Shown here: positions 24,099 to 30,947 of the stretch, piece after piece
Numbering within the stretch: the stretch's first letter is position 1
How the letters are laid out: every line of letters starts with the position of its first letter
Program-made: the position numbers and the translations under genes
IMG/VR virus record: IMGVR_UViG_3300050821_024089
Location: 1-39,697 of that record
Length of the DNA: 39,697 nucleotides
Direction: 5' to 3' (one strand)
From: a virus
The notes under the pieces: generated by a model
What the model was told of the DNA's origin: nothing
Databases searched by the model: none
What the model saw: the letters and a program-made list of their open reading frames with translations, nothing else

Positions 24099-25899
24099 TC
24101 AAGTAGCGCCCGTATTTCTCCAAACGGTCTCCTGGCGTGTACGTGGGCTTAGCATATAGCTTGGGTTTCTCTTCCTCCTTCTCCTCTTTGGGTTTGAGCG
24201 GCATCAATGCTGAGGCAAAGCGACAGCCGAACGCCTCGATCATGCCCTCGATATAGGCGGCAGCGTCCAAGTAGTGCTGCGCCCCAACCCTCTTCCACTT
24301 TCGTTTTCCGTAGCCGTAACCGTCCTCGCCGATCAGGACTCGCACCTCGCCAGCCAACTGAGCCACGAACTCGCCAAGCATTCCGTCATCGGCGAACAGA
24401 TTCCAACGACCCTTCATGTCGATCTTGTCGTTGAGGATGTCCTTGATGATGTCCGCCTGCAGCAGGATGTGCCCCGACTGTTTGTTGAACCGATACGGCC
24501 CCGGAATCTTGGTACTGCCAATGATCGGATACCACATGTTCAAGCGGCAAAACTCTTTGGTCTCTGTGCTCTCGAAACCGCAGTCCAGCCCCTTCAAGGT
24601 GACGGCGTAACCATCGAAGAGGCGCTCCCCAACTTCTTTGAGGTGTTCGAGGGTGTCGACCGTCCCGTGGTCGATGATGAAGGTTGCTCCTCCGTTGTGG
24701 CCCTTCTTGTTTGCCGCCTCGACGGCTGCCACAACCCAATGGATTTGTTTCTTGCCGTAGTCGGCCGCAACGATGATGTGGCCCGGACGGCAGGGCACAA
24801 CTCCTCGCTCATATTTGCGGCAGCAGGCGACGATGCGATTCGAGACGGCTTGGCCAACTGAAAGCGTCCAGGGCGTTGCCATCGATCCCGTACGCCACTC
24901 CCTTTTTGCGAGGGGATGGCCCTCAGCCTCTAGGAACTCACGGGCGACGGCGTGCCACTCCTGGAGAGGGCTGTACAAGGCGTTCAACGTGAAGGAACGA
25001 TGTCGCTTTCGCTCAGGATACTCAGCGATCCAGCGCCCACTCTCCAGCATTTTCGGCTTGTGATGTTCGTCGATCCGCTCTGAGCAGTACGGGCATTTGT
25101 AGTACGTGACCTCGGGCAGCCTGTCTAAATCCCAGTCATCGTCCTGCTTCGCATCGCCAAACTTGAGGTGCTCCCATTCGAGGGACTGCTCCTCGTCACA
25201 GAAGGGGCAGCGCACATGAAACTTCTCGCACGATCCGCTCAGATACGCCTTCCATGTTCGGCCTTCTTCCATGTCCGGTGTCGAGGCTTCGTAAATCTTT
25301 GCACCGGGGAAGCCTTTGATTCGTTGGCCGAACGAGGCGTAGACCGGAGTCGGCATGTCCTCGATCTCATCGAGCATCAGGAGCCCGACGCTGCGATGCT
25401 TGGCTCCTCGCTTAGATTGGCCCCCCTGAAGAATCCAGGTGCATGTTTTGAATCGCTTCTTGAGTGTGGTGTCATCCTCCCGGCCCCGGAGGAGGAGGCT
25501 CTGGAGGGGTTTACAATTGTTAAGTACCGGGTCGAGTTTCTCCTGGCTGAACTCTTCAGCGAGTTCCTTTGTGCTGATGGCGAAGAGGATCGGCGTAGGC
25601 CGATTCTTGACGCTGTAGGCCCCGATACACGTCAGGGCGAGGGACTTGCCGACTTGGCTGGAGAAGCAGAGGGTGACTCGATCGACGGGCTGTACGATCG
25701 TCCTGACGATTTCACGCAAATAGGGCGTGAACGAGAACTGGATTAGTCCCTGCTTGGCGCTGGACCTCGACAGGTCGATATGGCGCTCGCACCATTCAAC
25801 AGGGTCGATATGGTCAGGAGGACGGAGAACGTCTCTCCAGGATCGTTCTAGGGCTTCGAGGGAGGCGTTACGCTGGTCGGGGGAGAGGATGTCATTCAA
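24088..25899 (-). CDS. terL: terminase large subunit, GpA-like
   Basis: A 603-residue packaging ATPase-nuclease. The Walker A variant SSQVGKS is at residues 80-86 and the Walker B GLLMLDEIED at 172-181. A four-cysteine zinc element (CPFC ... CPYC, about 230-275) is typical of lambda GpA-type terminases. The C-terminal nuclease begins near residue 370 with 'HIIVAADYGKKQIHWVV', where the Asp is a metal ligand candidate, and a second acidic site is in 'LKGLDCGFES'. It starts at TTG 25899, overlapping the TerS stop (TTGA) behind GGAGGGG; an ATG four bases on is out of frame. It cuts and packages DNA with the small subunit. Confidence 0.93.
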   Translation of the reverse strand: MNDILSPDQRNASLEALERSWRDVLRPPDHIDPVEWCERHIDLSRSSAKQGLIQFSFTPYLREIVRTIVQPVDRVTLCFSSQVGKSLALTCIGAYSVKNRPTPILFAISTKELAEEFSQEKLDPVLNNCKPLQSLLLRGREDDTTLKKRFKTCTWILQGGQSKRGAKHRSVGLLMLDEIEDMPTPVYASFGQRIKGFPGAKIYEASTPDMEEGRTWKAYLSGSCEKFHVRCPFCDEEQSLEWEHLKFGDAKQDDDWDLDRLPEVTYYKCPYCSERIDEHHKPKMLESGRWIAEYPERKRHRSFTLNALYSPLQEWHAVAREFLEAEGHPLAKREWRTGSMATPWTLSVGQAVSNRIVACCRKYERGVVPCRPGHIIVAADYGKKQIHWVVAAVEAANKKGHNGGATFIIDHGTVDTLEHLKEVGERLFDGYAVTLKGLDCGFESTETKEFCRLNMWYPIIGSTKIPGPYRFNKQSGHILLQADIIKDILNDKIDMKGRWNLFADDGMLGEFVAQLAGEVRVLIGEDGYGYGKRKWKRVGAQHYLDAAAYIEGMIEAFGCRFASALMPLKPKEEKEEEKPKLYAKPTYTPGDRLEKYGRYLTRY

Positions 25900-26369
25900 T
25901 TCCCCTCCTCGTGGAGGACTCTCAGCACATCCTCAGCGATCTCATCGAGCATCGCTTCGGCCTGCCCTCGATCGAGCCCCACGAACTTGGCAGCCCAGCG
26001 ATACTTCACGCTGAGGAGGGCCTTACGAAAGCTGTCTGCTTGTGTGTTGAGCGCCCGCTCCCAATCTTCGGCCCAAACGAGCTTCTTTTCTCGAACGGCC
26101 TCCTCCCATTCCATCGCACGGGCCGTGAGTTCTTTGATCTTGGTTTCCGCATCCTTCTTACGATCGAGGAGTTCGACCCGCTCTTTGACCTTCTTGCGAC
26201 TGGCCTTGCTCGGGTCGATGTTCTTGTCCGCCCATTGTCTGATTTTGTCGAGGTCGTAGGGGGCCTTGTAGAGGTGCGGGCAGCCCTTTTGCTTCCATTG
26301 TGAGACGTTCTGTTGAGTGGTCCCAAGAGCGAAAGCGACCTCGGACAGGGTGTCGAGGAGCTTAGGCAT
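25896..26369 (-). CDS. terminase small subunit
   Basis: A 157-residue DNA-binding packaging subunit. I start it at ATG 26369 (MPKLLDTLSEVAFALG), behind GAGGCGG and overlapping the previous stop by 8 bases; longer in-frame starts reach 26570 but lie within the upstream gene. Residues about 5-40 form a helix-turn-helix ('VAFALGTTQQNVSQWKQKG'), then a long coiled coil (about 55-115, lysine/glutamate rich), the usual TerS build of DNA-binding head and oligomerising helix. Directly followed by the large subunit. It would recognise the packaging site on the genome. Confidence 0.82.
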   Translation of the reverse strand: MPKLLDTLSEVAFALGTTQQNVSQWKQKGCPHLYKAPYDLDKIRQWADKNIDPSKASRKKVKERVELLDRKKDAETKIKELTARAMEWEEAVREKKLVWAEDWERALNTQADSFRKALLSVKYRWAAKFVGLDRGQAEAMLDEIAEDVLRVLHEEGN

Positions 26370-26808
26370 TCCGCCTCGGAAACTGGGTTCCCTTTGACTG
26401 GCAAACGAGGGGCATTCCTCGATCATCACGAGCTTGAGCAGCGTCGGCTTGGGCTCTGGCATCGGCCTTCGCCTCTTCGACTGTTGCGCCATGACCGACG
26501 AACTCCACGTGGCAGGGCAACGCTCTTTCGTGAGCAATGACATTACAGGTGTCGACGAGCAGGCGGGCATCGGGATACCCTTCCTCGATGGTCATTCGCT
26601 CACAGTGACCACCAATCCACACAGCATCGCCTATCCTGATGTCACATGGCCTCGCAGTCTCCCGGTCTTCTTCCTTTCTCCCGACATTTGTTACGACGAA
26701 GGCGTTCGAGCCATAGTCCAAATGGCGCACGACTAGCAGACGAGATCGAAGAGGTAAGCTATCCGCCTCTTCTGGACTATAAGTCAGTTCAATAGGTGTG
26801 TACTTCAT
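26362..26808 (-). CDS. unknown first gene of the packaging operon
   Basis: A 148-residue protein begun at ATG 26808 (MKYTPIELTYSPEEADSLPL), not at the upstream ATG 26829, because the TTATATAC box lies 4 nt before 26808. Middle segments (VVRHLDYGSNAFVVTNVG, ARPCDIRIGDAVWIGG) suggest a compact alpha/beta fold; the tail is Ala/Asp/Arg-rich. It overlaps TerS by 8 bases and heads the whole leftward packaging and head transcript. I recognise no family; it could help packaging or be an early regulator. Confidence 0.65.
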   Translation of the reverse strand: MKYTPIELTYSPEEADSLPLRSRLLVVRHLDYGSNAFVVTNVGRKEEDRETARPCDIRIGDAVWIGGHCERMTIEEGYPDARLLVDTCNVIAHERALPCHVEFVGHGATVEEAKADARAQADAAQARDDRGMPLVCQSKGTQFPRRNA

Positions 26809-26820
26809 GCAGGTATATAA
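26809..26820 (-). promoter_or_regulatory. TTATATAC box before packaging operon
   Basis: The minus strand reads TTATATAC (26820-26813), then CTGC, then ATG 26808: one mismatch to CTANATAC with the standard 4-nt gap. A 12-bp perfect palindrome CCACAATTGTGG (26824-26835) lies just upstream and could be an operator. Confidence 0.65.
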
Positions 26821-27183
26821 GCACCACAATTGTGGGTTTTCACGAGGTTGAGACGATTTCTGCTTGGGATGCCTTCGCCGATTTCGAAATCTTCAGGTAA
26901 GTACCTCTACCCACCCTGCCCATCTTGACACCTTGCCCATATTAGCATCTTGACATGCTAATAAATCAGCACGCCTGAAAACGGGCTCCCGAATGCCTGT
27001 GCTATGGCAGGGTACTTTGGGTTTCAGTCCTACCCGCTAGTTGACTGACCCTCCTATCGCTGCGCTATGGTGTCCAACTTGTAATCAATAAAGTCATATG
27101 TCTTTATTGACTGCAGCCGATCCTCAGCCGTAAAAGTAATGTGTCTTTTGTGCTCAACACCATTACTCGAAAGGATTGGTCAG
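26821..27183. promoter_or_regulatory. control region between packaging and early genes
   Basis: This 363-bp gap between divergent genes has no supported gene. It holds: a palindrome CCACAATTGTGG (26824-26835); the direct repeat CATCTTGACA at 26921-26930 and 26946-26955; an inverted repeat ATTAGCAT-cttgac-ATGCTAAT (26941-26962); copy A of a repeated foldable element (26976-27054); and an inverted repeat TCAATAAAG ... CTTTATTGA (27085-27110). A last hairpin (GTAATGTGT with ACACCATTAC, 27136-27165) precedes the AAAGGA ribosome site of the gene at 27184. A TTGACT at 27107-27112 could be a -35. As the terminase is lambda-like, the cos or packaging site may lie here. Confidence 0.6.
26976..27054 (+). 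repeat. repeated RNA-like element, copy A
   Basis: This segment aligns over about 80 bases with 28962-29044. Blocks shared exactly or nearly so are AACGGGCTCC, CCTGTGCTATG, TACTTTGGGTTT and GACCCTCC. On the plus strand it can fold: CCCGAA pairs with TTTGGG around an inner hairpin TGCC-TGTGCTAT-GGCA. A second TGCGCTATGG lies just downstream (27061-27070). Confidence 0.65.
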
Positions 27184-27474
27184 ATGAGAATGCCAACGAT
27201 CAAACGTGACAATCAGGCGACGTGCGTTGAATTCGGATTCGTGACTGTATGGTTCAGCTATGAGACGCCTATAGCGTTCCAATTCGAGGGACAGCCCAGA
27301 GTAGTGTCAGAGAATGTGTGGTCTGCCACCACGGGCCGACACCTGTCCGCTATCGATGGAGGTGACAAGAAGTCTCGGGTTGATCACGCCCAATTCGGGA
27401 AGATTTGGGATCTGGAAATGGCTGCGGCATCTCTGAAGATGTCCCTGGCTCACATCAAGGGAGAGGTGGCCTAA
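27184..27474 (+). CDS. small conserved phage protein
   Basis: A 96-residue protein from ATG 27184 behind GAAAGGA; a longer reading from 27139 has no ribosome site. It includes 'VSENVWSATTGRHLSAIDGG', a motif (N-W-S-x-T-T-G-[KR]-H-L) that I recall from small proteins of many phages. It begins the rightward early cluster and is followed by a one-base overlap (TAATG). Function unknown. Confidence 0.7.
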   Translation: MRMPTIKRDNQATCVEFGFVTVWFSYETPIAFQFEGQPRVVSENVWSATTGRHLSAIDGGDKKSRVDHAQFGKIWDLEMAAASLKMSLAHIKGEVA

Positions 27475-27833
27475 TGAATTCCATCACCCACCCCTCCAGT
27501 TGTGTTGCGATCTCCTATGACGCTGTGCGATCGGCAATGAATGGGCTGCCGTTCGTGATGGATTGCGGGCGCACGGACGCTGACAGCGTTCAACGTGCTG
27601 TAAATCAGGGGATCGACAGTTGCCTAGAGGCTTGCTTCTGCCCCGATCGTGGCGATTCGTTCGATTGGGTCGGCGGAAAGCTCTGCTGCTTTGTCTCGGT
27701 TGAATCGCTGCCTGTGTTGGTTCGCCGATTGGCTGAGGACTTCGAAGACGATAACGCCGCATCCCTCGCCGATTCGATCCTGACTGTTCTTGGGTTCAAC
27801 GAATATGGCCAGTTTGTTGGAAGGGAAGATTGA
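27474..27833 (+). CDS. small early protein, unknown
   Basis: A 119-residue acidic protein starting at ATG 27474, where the TAA of the previous gene and the ATG share a base. It has several cysteines (DSCLEACFCPDRG, GGKLCCFV) and an acidic helical end. Not recognised; probably translated in coupling with its neighbours. Confidence 0.65.
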   Translation: MNSITHPSSCVAISYDAVRSAMNGLPFVMDCGRTDADSVQRAVNQGIDSCLEACFCPDRGDSFDWVGGKLCCFVSVESLPVLVRRLAEDFEDDNAASLADSILTVLGFNEYGQFVGRED

Positions 27834-27835
27834 CC

Positions 27836-28339
27836 ATGACATACGCACAAATCGGTAGCGTCTCTAGTGGCACGTTGCGACCCGAGGACTTGATCCCTGC
27901 GTTCTGCGATTGCTTGGACGATCTCAAACAGGAATTGGCGCTGTCGGTTCAACCGGGCGACGAATTGGAGACCGTTCAACGCTGTTCGCAGATTGACGGG
28001 CTCTTGTCGATGATCGAACAGAACCAAGGCGATGAAGGTTATTACGACTCTGAGGAGGCACAGGACGATTTGGGAAACCTCGTCGAATGGCTCGAAACCT
28101 TTGCGGCACCCTACTGCTATTTCGGATCGCACGAAGGGGACGGCGCAGACTTTGGATTCTGGCCATCGATGGACAGCCTCAACGAAGACTTACAGACGGC
28201 TGAACTGCTGGAGGTCACGGATCTGTCGGAAGTCCCGGACGATTTCACGGGGCACATCTGGCATGTCAATGATCACGGCAATGGGGCTCTTTACATGGCC
28301 GATAACGGCAAGTTGTCCGAAATCTGGTCCATCGTCTAA
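27836..28339 (+). CDS. acidic early protein, unknown
   Basis: A 167-residue strongly acidic protein. ATG 27836 is preferred over TTG 27830 because GGAAGG lies at the right distance. The C-terminal half 'APYCYFGSHEGDGADFGFWP' and 'GHIWHVNDHGNGALYMADNG' has the look of a small phage protein seen widely in environmental phages; no function is known to me. Strong negative charge makes DNA mimicry possible but unsupported. Confidence 0.65.
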   Translation: MTYAQIGSVSSGTLRPEDLIPAFCDCLDDLKQELALSVQPGDELETVQRCSQIDGLLSMIEQNQGDEGYYDSEEAQDDLGNLVEWLETFAAPYCYFGSHEGDGADFGFWPSMDSLNEDLQTAELLEVTDLSEVPDDFTGHIWHVNDHGNGALYMADNGKLSEIWSIV

Positions 28340-28347
28340 GGAGCCCC

Positions 28348-28455
28348 ATGATGTCCAACGCAAGGCGCAAACGACGCTACAGCGAGAATCCCGCTAAGCG
28401 AGCATGGTACGCCCGGTTTCGATCCCTGCGATTTAGGAGGCGATTCGGCAAGTAA
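28348..28455 (+). CDS. tiny arginine-rich protein
   Basis: A 35-residue open frame beginning with two ATGs (28348, 28351) 8 bases after the stop of the previous gene, with a strong TAAGGAG ribosome site. About a third of the residues are Arg or Lys (NARRKRRYSENPAKRAW and FRRRFGK), as in small DNA- or RNA-binding peptides. It lies just before an intrinsic terminator that closes the early operon. The ribosome site and spacing make it likely to be translated. Confidence 0.6.
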   Translation: MMSNARRKRRYSENPAKRAWYARFRSLRFRRRFGK

Positions 28456-28481
28456 ATCGATCGCAGCCGTTTGAGGTTTTC

Positions 28482-28510
28482 GGGAGGGGTCGACCCCTCC
28501 CATTTTTATT
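28482..28510 (+). terminator. strong intrinsic terminator
   Basis: A 20-bp perfect palindrome (GGGAGGGGTC and GACCCCTCCC, 28482-28501) is followed by ATTTTTATT. It ends the early operon 26 bases after the arginine-rich gene and precedes the RHH gene. Confidence 0.88.
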
Positions 28511-28563
28511 GCCAACGATCGTCATTTGTGAGACGATCCGTTGACACCGGAGGTCTATCGACA

Positions 28564-28770
28564 ATGACGACAAAAAACCGCACAGCGATCACACTGTACA
28601 TCCCTGACGATTGGCTCGAAGCAATTGAGCAGGCGAGGGACGATACGGCCCGCACGGAATGGATTCTCGAATCGATGCGCCTGCGAGTGAAAAAACAAAC
28701 GGGAATCAACTTACCCGAGGCTCCCGGACGGGGGAGACCTCGAATAAAAGATTCTGAGGGGCAAGGCTAG
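28564..28770 (+). CDS. ribbon-helix-helix regulator
   Basis: A 68-residue protein from ATG 28564 with GGAGG upstream; earlier in-frame codons extend to 28471 but overlap the terminator. It has the ribbon-helix-helix order: a strand 'RTAITLYIPDDW', helix 1 'LEAIEQARDDTA', helix 2 'RTEWILESMRLRVKKQ', then a basic tail 'PGRGRPRIKD'. This is a dimeric operator-binding fold (CopG/Arc class). It lies alone between a terminator and a noncoding region that holds repeat copy B, so it could regulate either neighbour. Confidence 0.78.
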   Translation: MTTKNRTAITLYIPDDWLEAIEQARDDTARTEWILESMRLRVKKQTGINLPEAPGRGRPRIKDSEGQG

Positions 28771-28961
28771 GGCGATATAATCACTGGGGGAGAGGGGCAG
28801 CAAACTAGAGGAAATCAGCGATAGAAAAGCAGAAAAATAGCAGCCCAAAAAACGAGAAAAGTAGCAGCAAAAATCGAGCGTCGGTACACCCCTGAACGGT
28901 CGACCAGGGGCCTGCCTATCTTAACACCCCCTGCGCTATCGGCAGATATTTTTTGGGGGCC

Positions 28962-29044
28962 AAAAAACGGGCTCCAAAGATGTGCCCTGTGCTATGACGG
29001 CTACTTTGGGTTTTGCTTTCATCCTCCAGTTCACCGACCCTCCG
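28962..29044 (+). repeat. repeated RNA-like element, copy B
   Basis: Partner of 26976-27054, in the same orientation. The helix that frames the inner hairpin differs in sequence but still pairs (CCAAAG with CTTTGG here, CCCGAA with TTTGGG in copy A), and the loop TGTGCTATG is unchanged. This suggests an RNA or foldable DNA element rather than a protein-coding repeat. Confidence 0.65.
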
Positions 29045-29064
29045 GCCAGCTTTTCGAAATACAA

Positions 29065-29098
29065 AAGCCTTCGCAGATGTAGACGACTACGAAGGCTT
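29065..29098 (-). terminator. terminator after GroES gene
   Basis: A perfect 9-bp stem (AAGCCTTCG with CGAAGGCTT, 16-nt loop) followed on the minus strand by TTTTGTATTT. It lies downstream of the leftward GroES gene. A smaller hairpin (GCTTTT/AAAAGC) overlaps its end. Confidence 0.65.
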
Positions 29099-29168
29099 AT
29101 CACTAACAGACGCTGCTGCGTCCATTTTGACCAGTTCACTCACACGAGCAAACTCAGGTCATGTGTAT

Positions 29169-29453
29169 TTAGTCGATCGTGGCGATAATGTCCTTGGGTT
29201 CGATGAGCAGATACTCCTTGCCCTCGACCTCGATGTCCTGGCCGCCATATCGCTTGTAGAGGACGAACTCGCCCTTCTTGAACGGGGGCACGTAGGTTGT
29301 CCCATTCTCCAGGACTCGACCCGGACCAACAGCGATGACTTTCCCTTGCTGGGGTTTCTCCTTGGCCGATTCGGGGAGGTAAATGCCCCCCTTGCTCAGC
29401 TTGTCGGGTTCGTCTGGCTTGACGAGCACGAAATCATGCGATGGTTTGATCAT
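29169..29453 (-). CDS. groES: GroES-type co-chaperonin (Cpn10)
   Basis: A 94-residue full-length GroES. The family's order is complete: 'IKPSHDFVLVKPDEP', the mobile loop region 'DKLSKGGIYLPESAKEKPQQ', 'GKVIAVGPGRVLENGT', 'KKGEFVLYKRYGGQDIEVEG' and 'EYLLIEPKDIIATI'. In a cell it caps the GroEL ring; here it is phage-encoded, standing alone with no GroEL nearby, so it would act with the host GroEL, probably to fold the large capsid fusion (as known for T4 gp31). It starts at ATG 29453 and ends at 29169; a terminator follows. Very confident of the family. Confidence 0.95.
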   Translation of the reverse strand: MIKPSHDFVLVKPDEPDKLSKGGIYLPESAKEKPQQGKVIAVGPGRVLENGTTYVPPFKKGEFVLYKRYGGQDIEVEGKEYLLIEPKDIIATID

Positions 29454-29566
29454 GCCCTAAATGAGTGTCAGCAGCAGAGATTCGAGGCGTGATCCGGGGG
29501 CGTTGTCAGAGCGTTTACCGTGTGCCAGAATGCGGGAGTTTGTCCCCAAAGGAGATCAGGGCCGTT

Positions 29567-30181
29567 ATGCGCATTCCCAAAATTCGCCCGCCATTCGGGG
29601 GCACCTGGACAGCGTTTCGAGACGAAACCGGGAAGTGGATGGCTTGGTTCGGTGCGGTAGGCGGTTTGCTGTGGGGTGCGTGGAAGTGGTCCGCTCCGTT
29701 GTTTGGTGCCGCTGCACCGTACATTCTCGGGTTCGTGCCGCTGATCCTGTTCATTCTGGCGAATTATGCCGCCCGCAAATCCAACAACATTCGGGATTCA
29801 TGGCTTTCGTTTGTGGTGCCCGCAATCGTCTTAGCGATCTTGGTTCCGAGCCTTACTGCCGTCTGCTTTCTGCTCTACGAAGGCAATAGCATCGTCCTCA
29901 AGGTTCACCTTTGGACATTCTTCTGGACATCGCTCCTGCCGTTACTTTTCAGTGTGATTGCAATCGTGATATGGATTCTCCGATTCTATAACTGCGTATG
30001 GCGTCGGTTGCTCTTCTGTGAGTCTCTGCTATCGGAAATGCTCAAGAAACTGCCACAAGAGCAGCGCCTAGAGATGTTACGATTAGCAGACCGCCAATGC
30101 GACAAGCTCGGTTCAACGACCGAACCTAGCGAAATTCCGAGTTTGACCAGAGGAATTGTTGATACGTTTCAGGGGTGCTGA
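29567..30181 (+). CDS. four-helix membrane protein, HEPN partner
   Basis: A 204-residue protein from ATG 29567 with four hydrophobic segments: about residues 25-42 (WMAWFGAVGGLLWGAW), 47-65 (APYILGFVPLILFILAN), 77-100 (FVVPAIVLAILVPSLTAV) and 108-133 (WTFFWTSLLPLLFSVIAIVI). A C-terminal soluble part of about 70 residues is helical and charged. It ends one base before the start of the HEPN gene, so the two are probably co-translated. A membrane protein paired with a nuclease-fold partner recalls defence or exclusion modules, but neither protein is of a family I know. AAAGGAG lies 13 bases upstream of the start, a long gap. Confidence 0.72.
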   Translation: MRIPKIRPPFGGTWTAFRDETGKWMAWFGAVGGLLWGAWKWSAPLFGAAAPYILGFVPLILFILANYAARKSNNIRDSWLSFVVPAIVLAILVPSLTAVCFLLYEGNSIVLKVHLWTFFWTSLLPLLFSVIAIVIWILRFYNCVWRRLLFCESLLSEMLKKLPQEQRLEMLRLADRQCDKLGSTTEPSEIPSLTRGIVDTFQGC

Positions 30182-30182
30182 A

Positions 30183-30947
30183 GTGCCGAGACCGCTCAAT
30201 ATGCTGACGATTTACAACGTCGGCAAATGGTTCACCCATCTGTATCGGAGTCGTCCACAGGACGCCCGTCATTTCAACCGACGATACAGGTCGCTCCGAC
30301 ATTGCATGAGCCAATCTGGTTTGGTGAATTCACGAAACCTTATTCTTCCACTGGCACAGTATCCGAGCAACACGACAACCATCCCAGCGCAGGAACTCAT
30401 CGCCCTTCAGCGTGCCTGCAGAAGAATGGACAACGCCATCCAGGCAGAAGTGCGGGCAAAACGGGTATTGATTCTTCCTTCTGGCACAGTGACTCGAAAT
30501 CTAGCTTTTTTCCGAACCCTCCCGATTCTCCAGCACAGCCACTTGCCGCTGGTCGATGAGGTCGAGATCTGCATCCACTCTGGAGCGTACAGGTCGGCGA
30601 TTGTCATGACCTGGAACGTCTGCTACGACTACGTTCGGCAATTCGTGTTCAGCACTACGAGGCTCAAACGAGCGCTAAACGCCGGTCTCCGAACTGCACA
30701 TCGACCACCCGTAACGAAATACTCAGATTTCTTTCGACCAGCAAACGTAGCGCCGAATGAATGGATGTTTTTGGATATTTGCGGTCAGCAAGGTTTGGGC
30801 ACAAGAGTTACCGATCCATTGAAGGTGCTGCTGGCGAAGCGGAATAGGTCCGCACATGCCAACTACCAAACTCCGACTCTTGATCAAGCTAATCATTTCG
30901 TTGATGAATGCGTAGCAGTTCTAAACGATCAACCGTTTGTTCCCTGA
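30183..30947 (+). CDS. HEPN-domain protein, putative RNase effector
   Basis: A 254-residue protein from GTG 30183 behind AGGGG, starting one base after the membrane-protein stop. The C-terminal half reads as a HEPN fold: helix 'VEICIHSGAYRSAIVMTWNV' (127-146), then near the end RNRSAHANY with Arg220, Asn221 and His225, the R[N]x3H signature that is the RNase active site in HEPN proteins. The N-terminal about 90 residues are basic and unrecognised. Together with the membrane protein it could make a two-gene abortive or superinfection-exclusion system. Convergent overlap with the glycosyltransferase gene is 59 bases. Confidence 0.7.
   Translation: MPRPLNMLTIYNVGKWFTHLYRSRPQDARHFNRRYRSLRHCMSQSGLVNSRNLILPLAQYPSNTTTIPAQELIALQRACRRMDNAIQAEVRAKRVLILPSGTVTRNLAFFRTLPILQHSHLPLVDEVEICIHSGAYRSAIVMTWNVCYDYVRQFVFSTTRLKRALNAGLRTAHRPPVTKYSDFFRPANVAPNEWMFLDICGQQGLGTRVTDPLKVLLAKRNRSAHANYQTPTLDQANHFVDECVAVLNDQPFVP

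Larger units (their letters stand above)
28771..29168. other. noncoding region with repeats and hairpins
   Basis: About 400 bp without a supported gene. TATAAT at 28775-28780 could start a rightward transcript that no gene explains. A purine-rich run holds a near-repeat TAGCAGC..AAAAA.CGAG twice (about 28838-28878). CCCCTG/CAGGGG (28889-28910) can pair. A mini-copy of the repeated element (CTGCGCTATCGGCAG, 28931-28945) stands before copy B (28962-29044), and two hairpins follow at 29050-29098. A CTAAATAC box lies on the minus strand at 29173-29166, next to a two-codon ORF only. Confidence 0.55.

Noticed and set aside
26370-26570. Longer TerS from 26570
   Set aside because: It would overlap the upstream gene by about 200 bases and has no better ribosome site than ATG 26369.
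26829-26829. Longer start of the packaging-operon first gene at 26829
   Set aside because: The promoter-like box lies between 26829 and 26808, favouring the shorter start.
27605-28132. A 175-codon minus-strand ORF across the early genes
   Set aside because: It lies antisense to two genes with good ribosome sites and reads like a shadow; no ribosome site of its own.
27000-29050. tRNA genes in the repeat region
   Set aside because: The T-arm and anticodon patterns do not fit; the element folds better as a hairpin in a stem.
28936-29139. 67-codon minus-strand ORF including MKAKPKVAVIAQGT across repeat copy B
   Set aside because: The two copies of the repeat differ by indels that change the local frame, so coding is unlikely.
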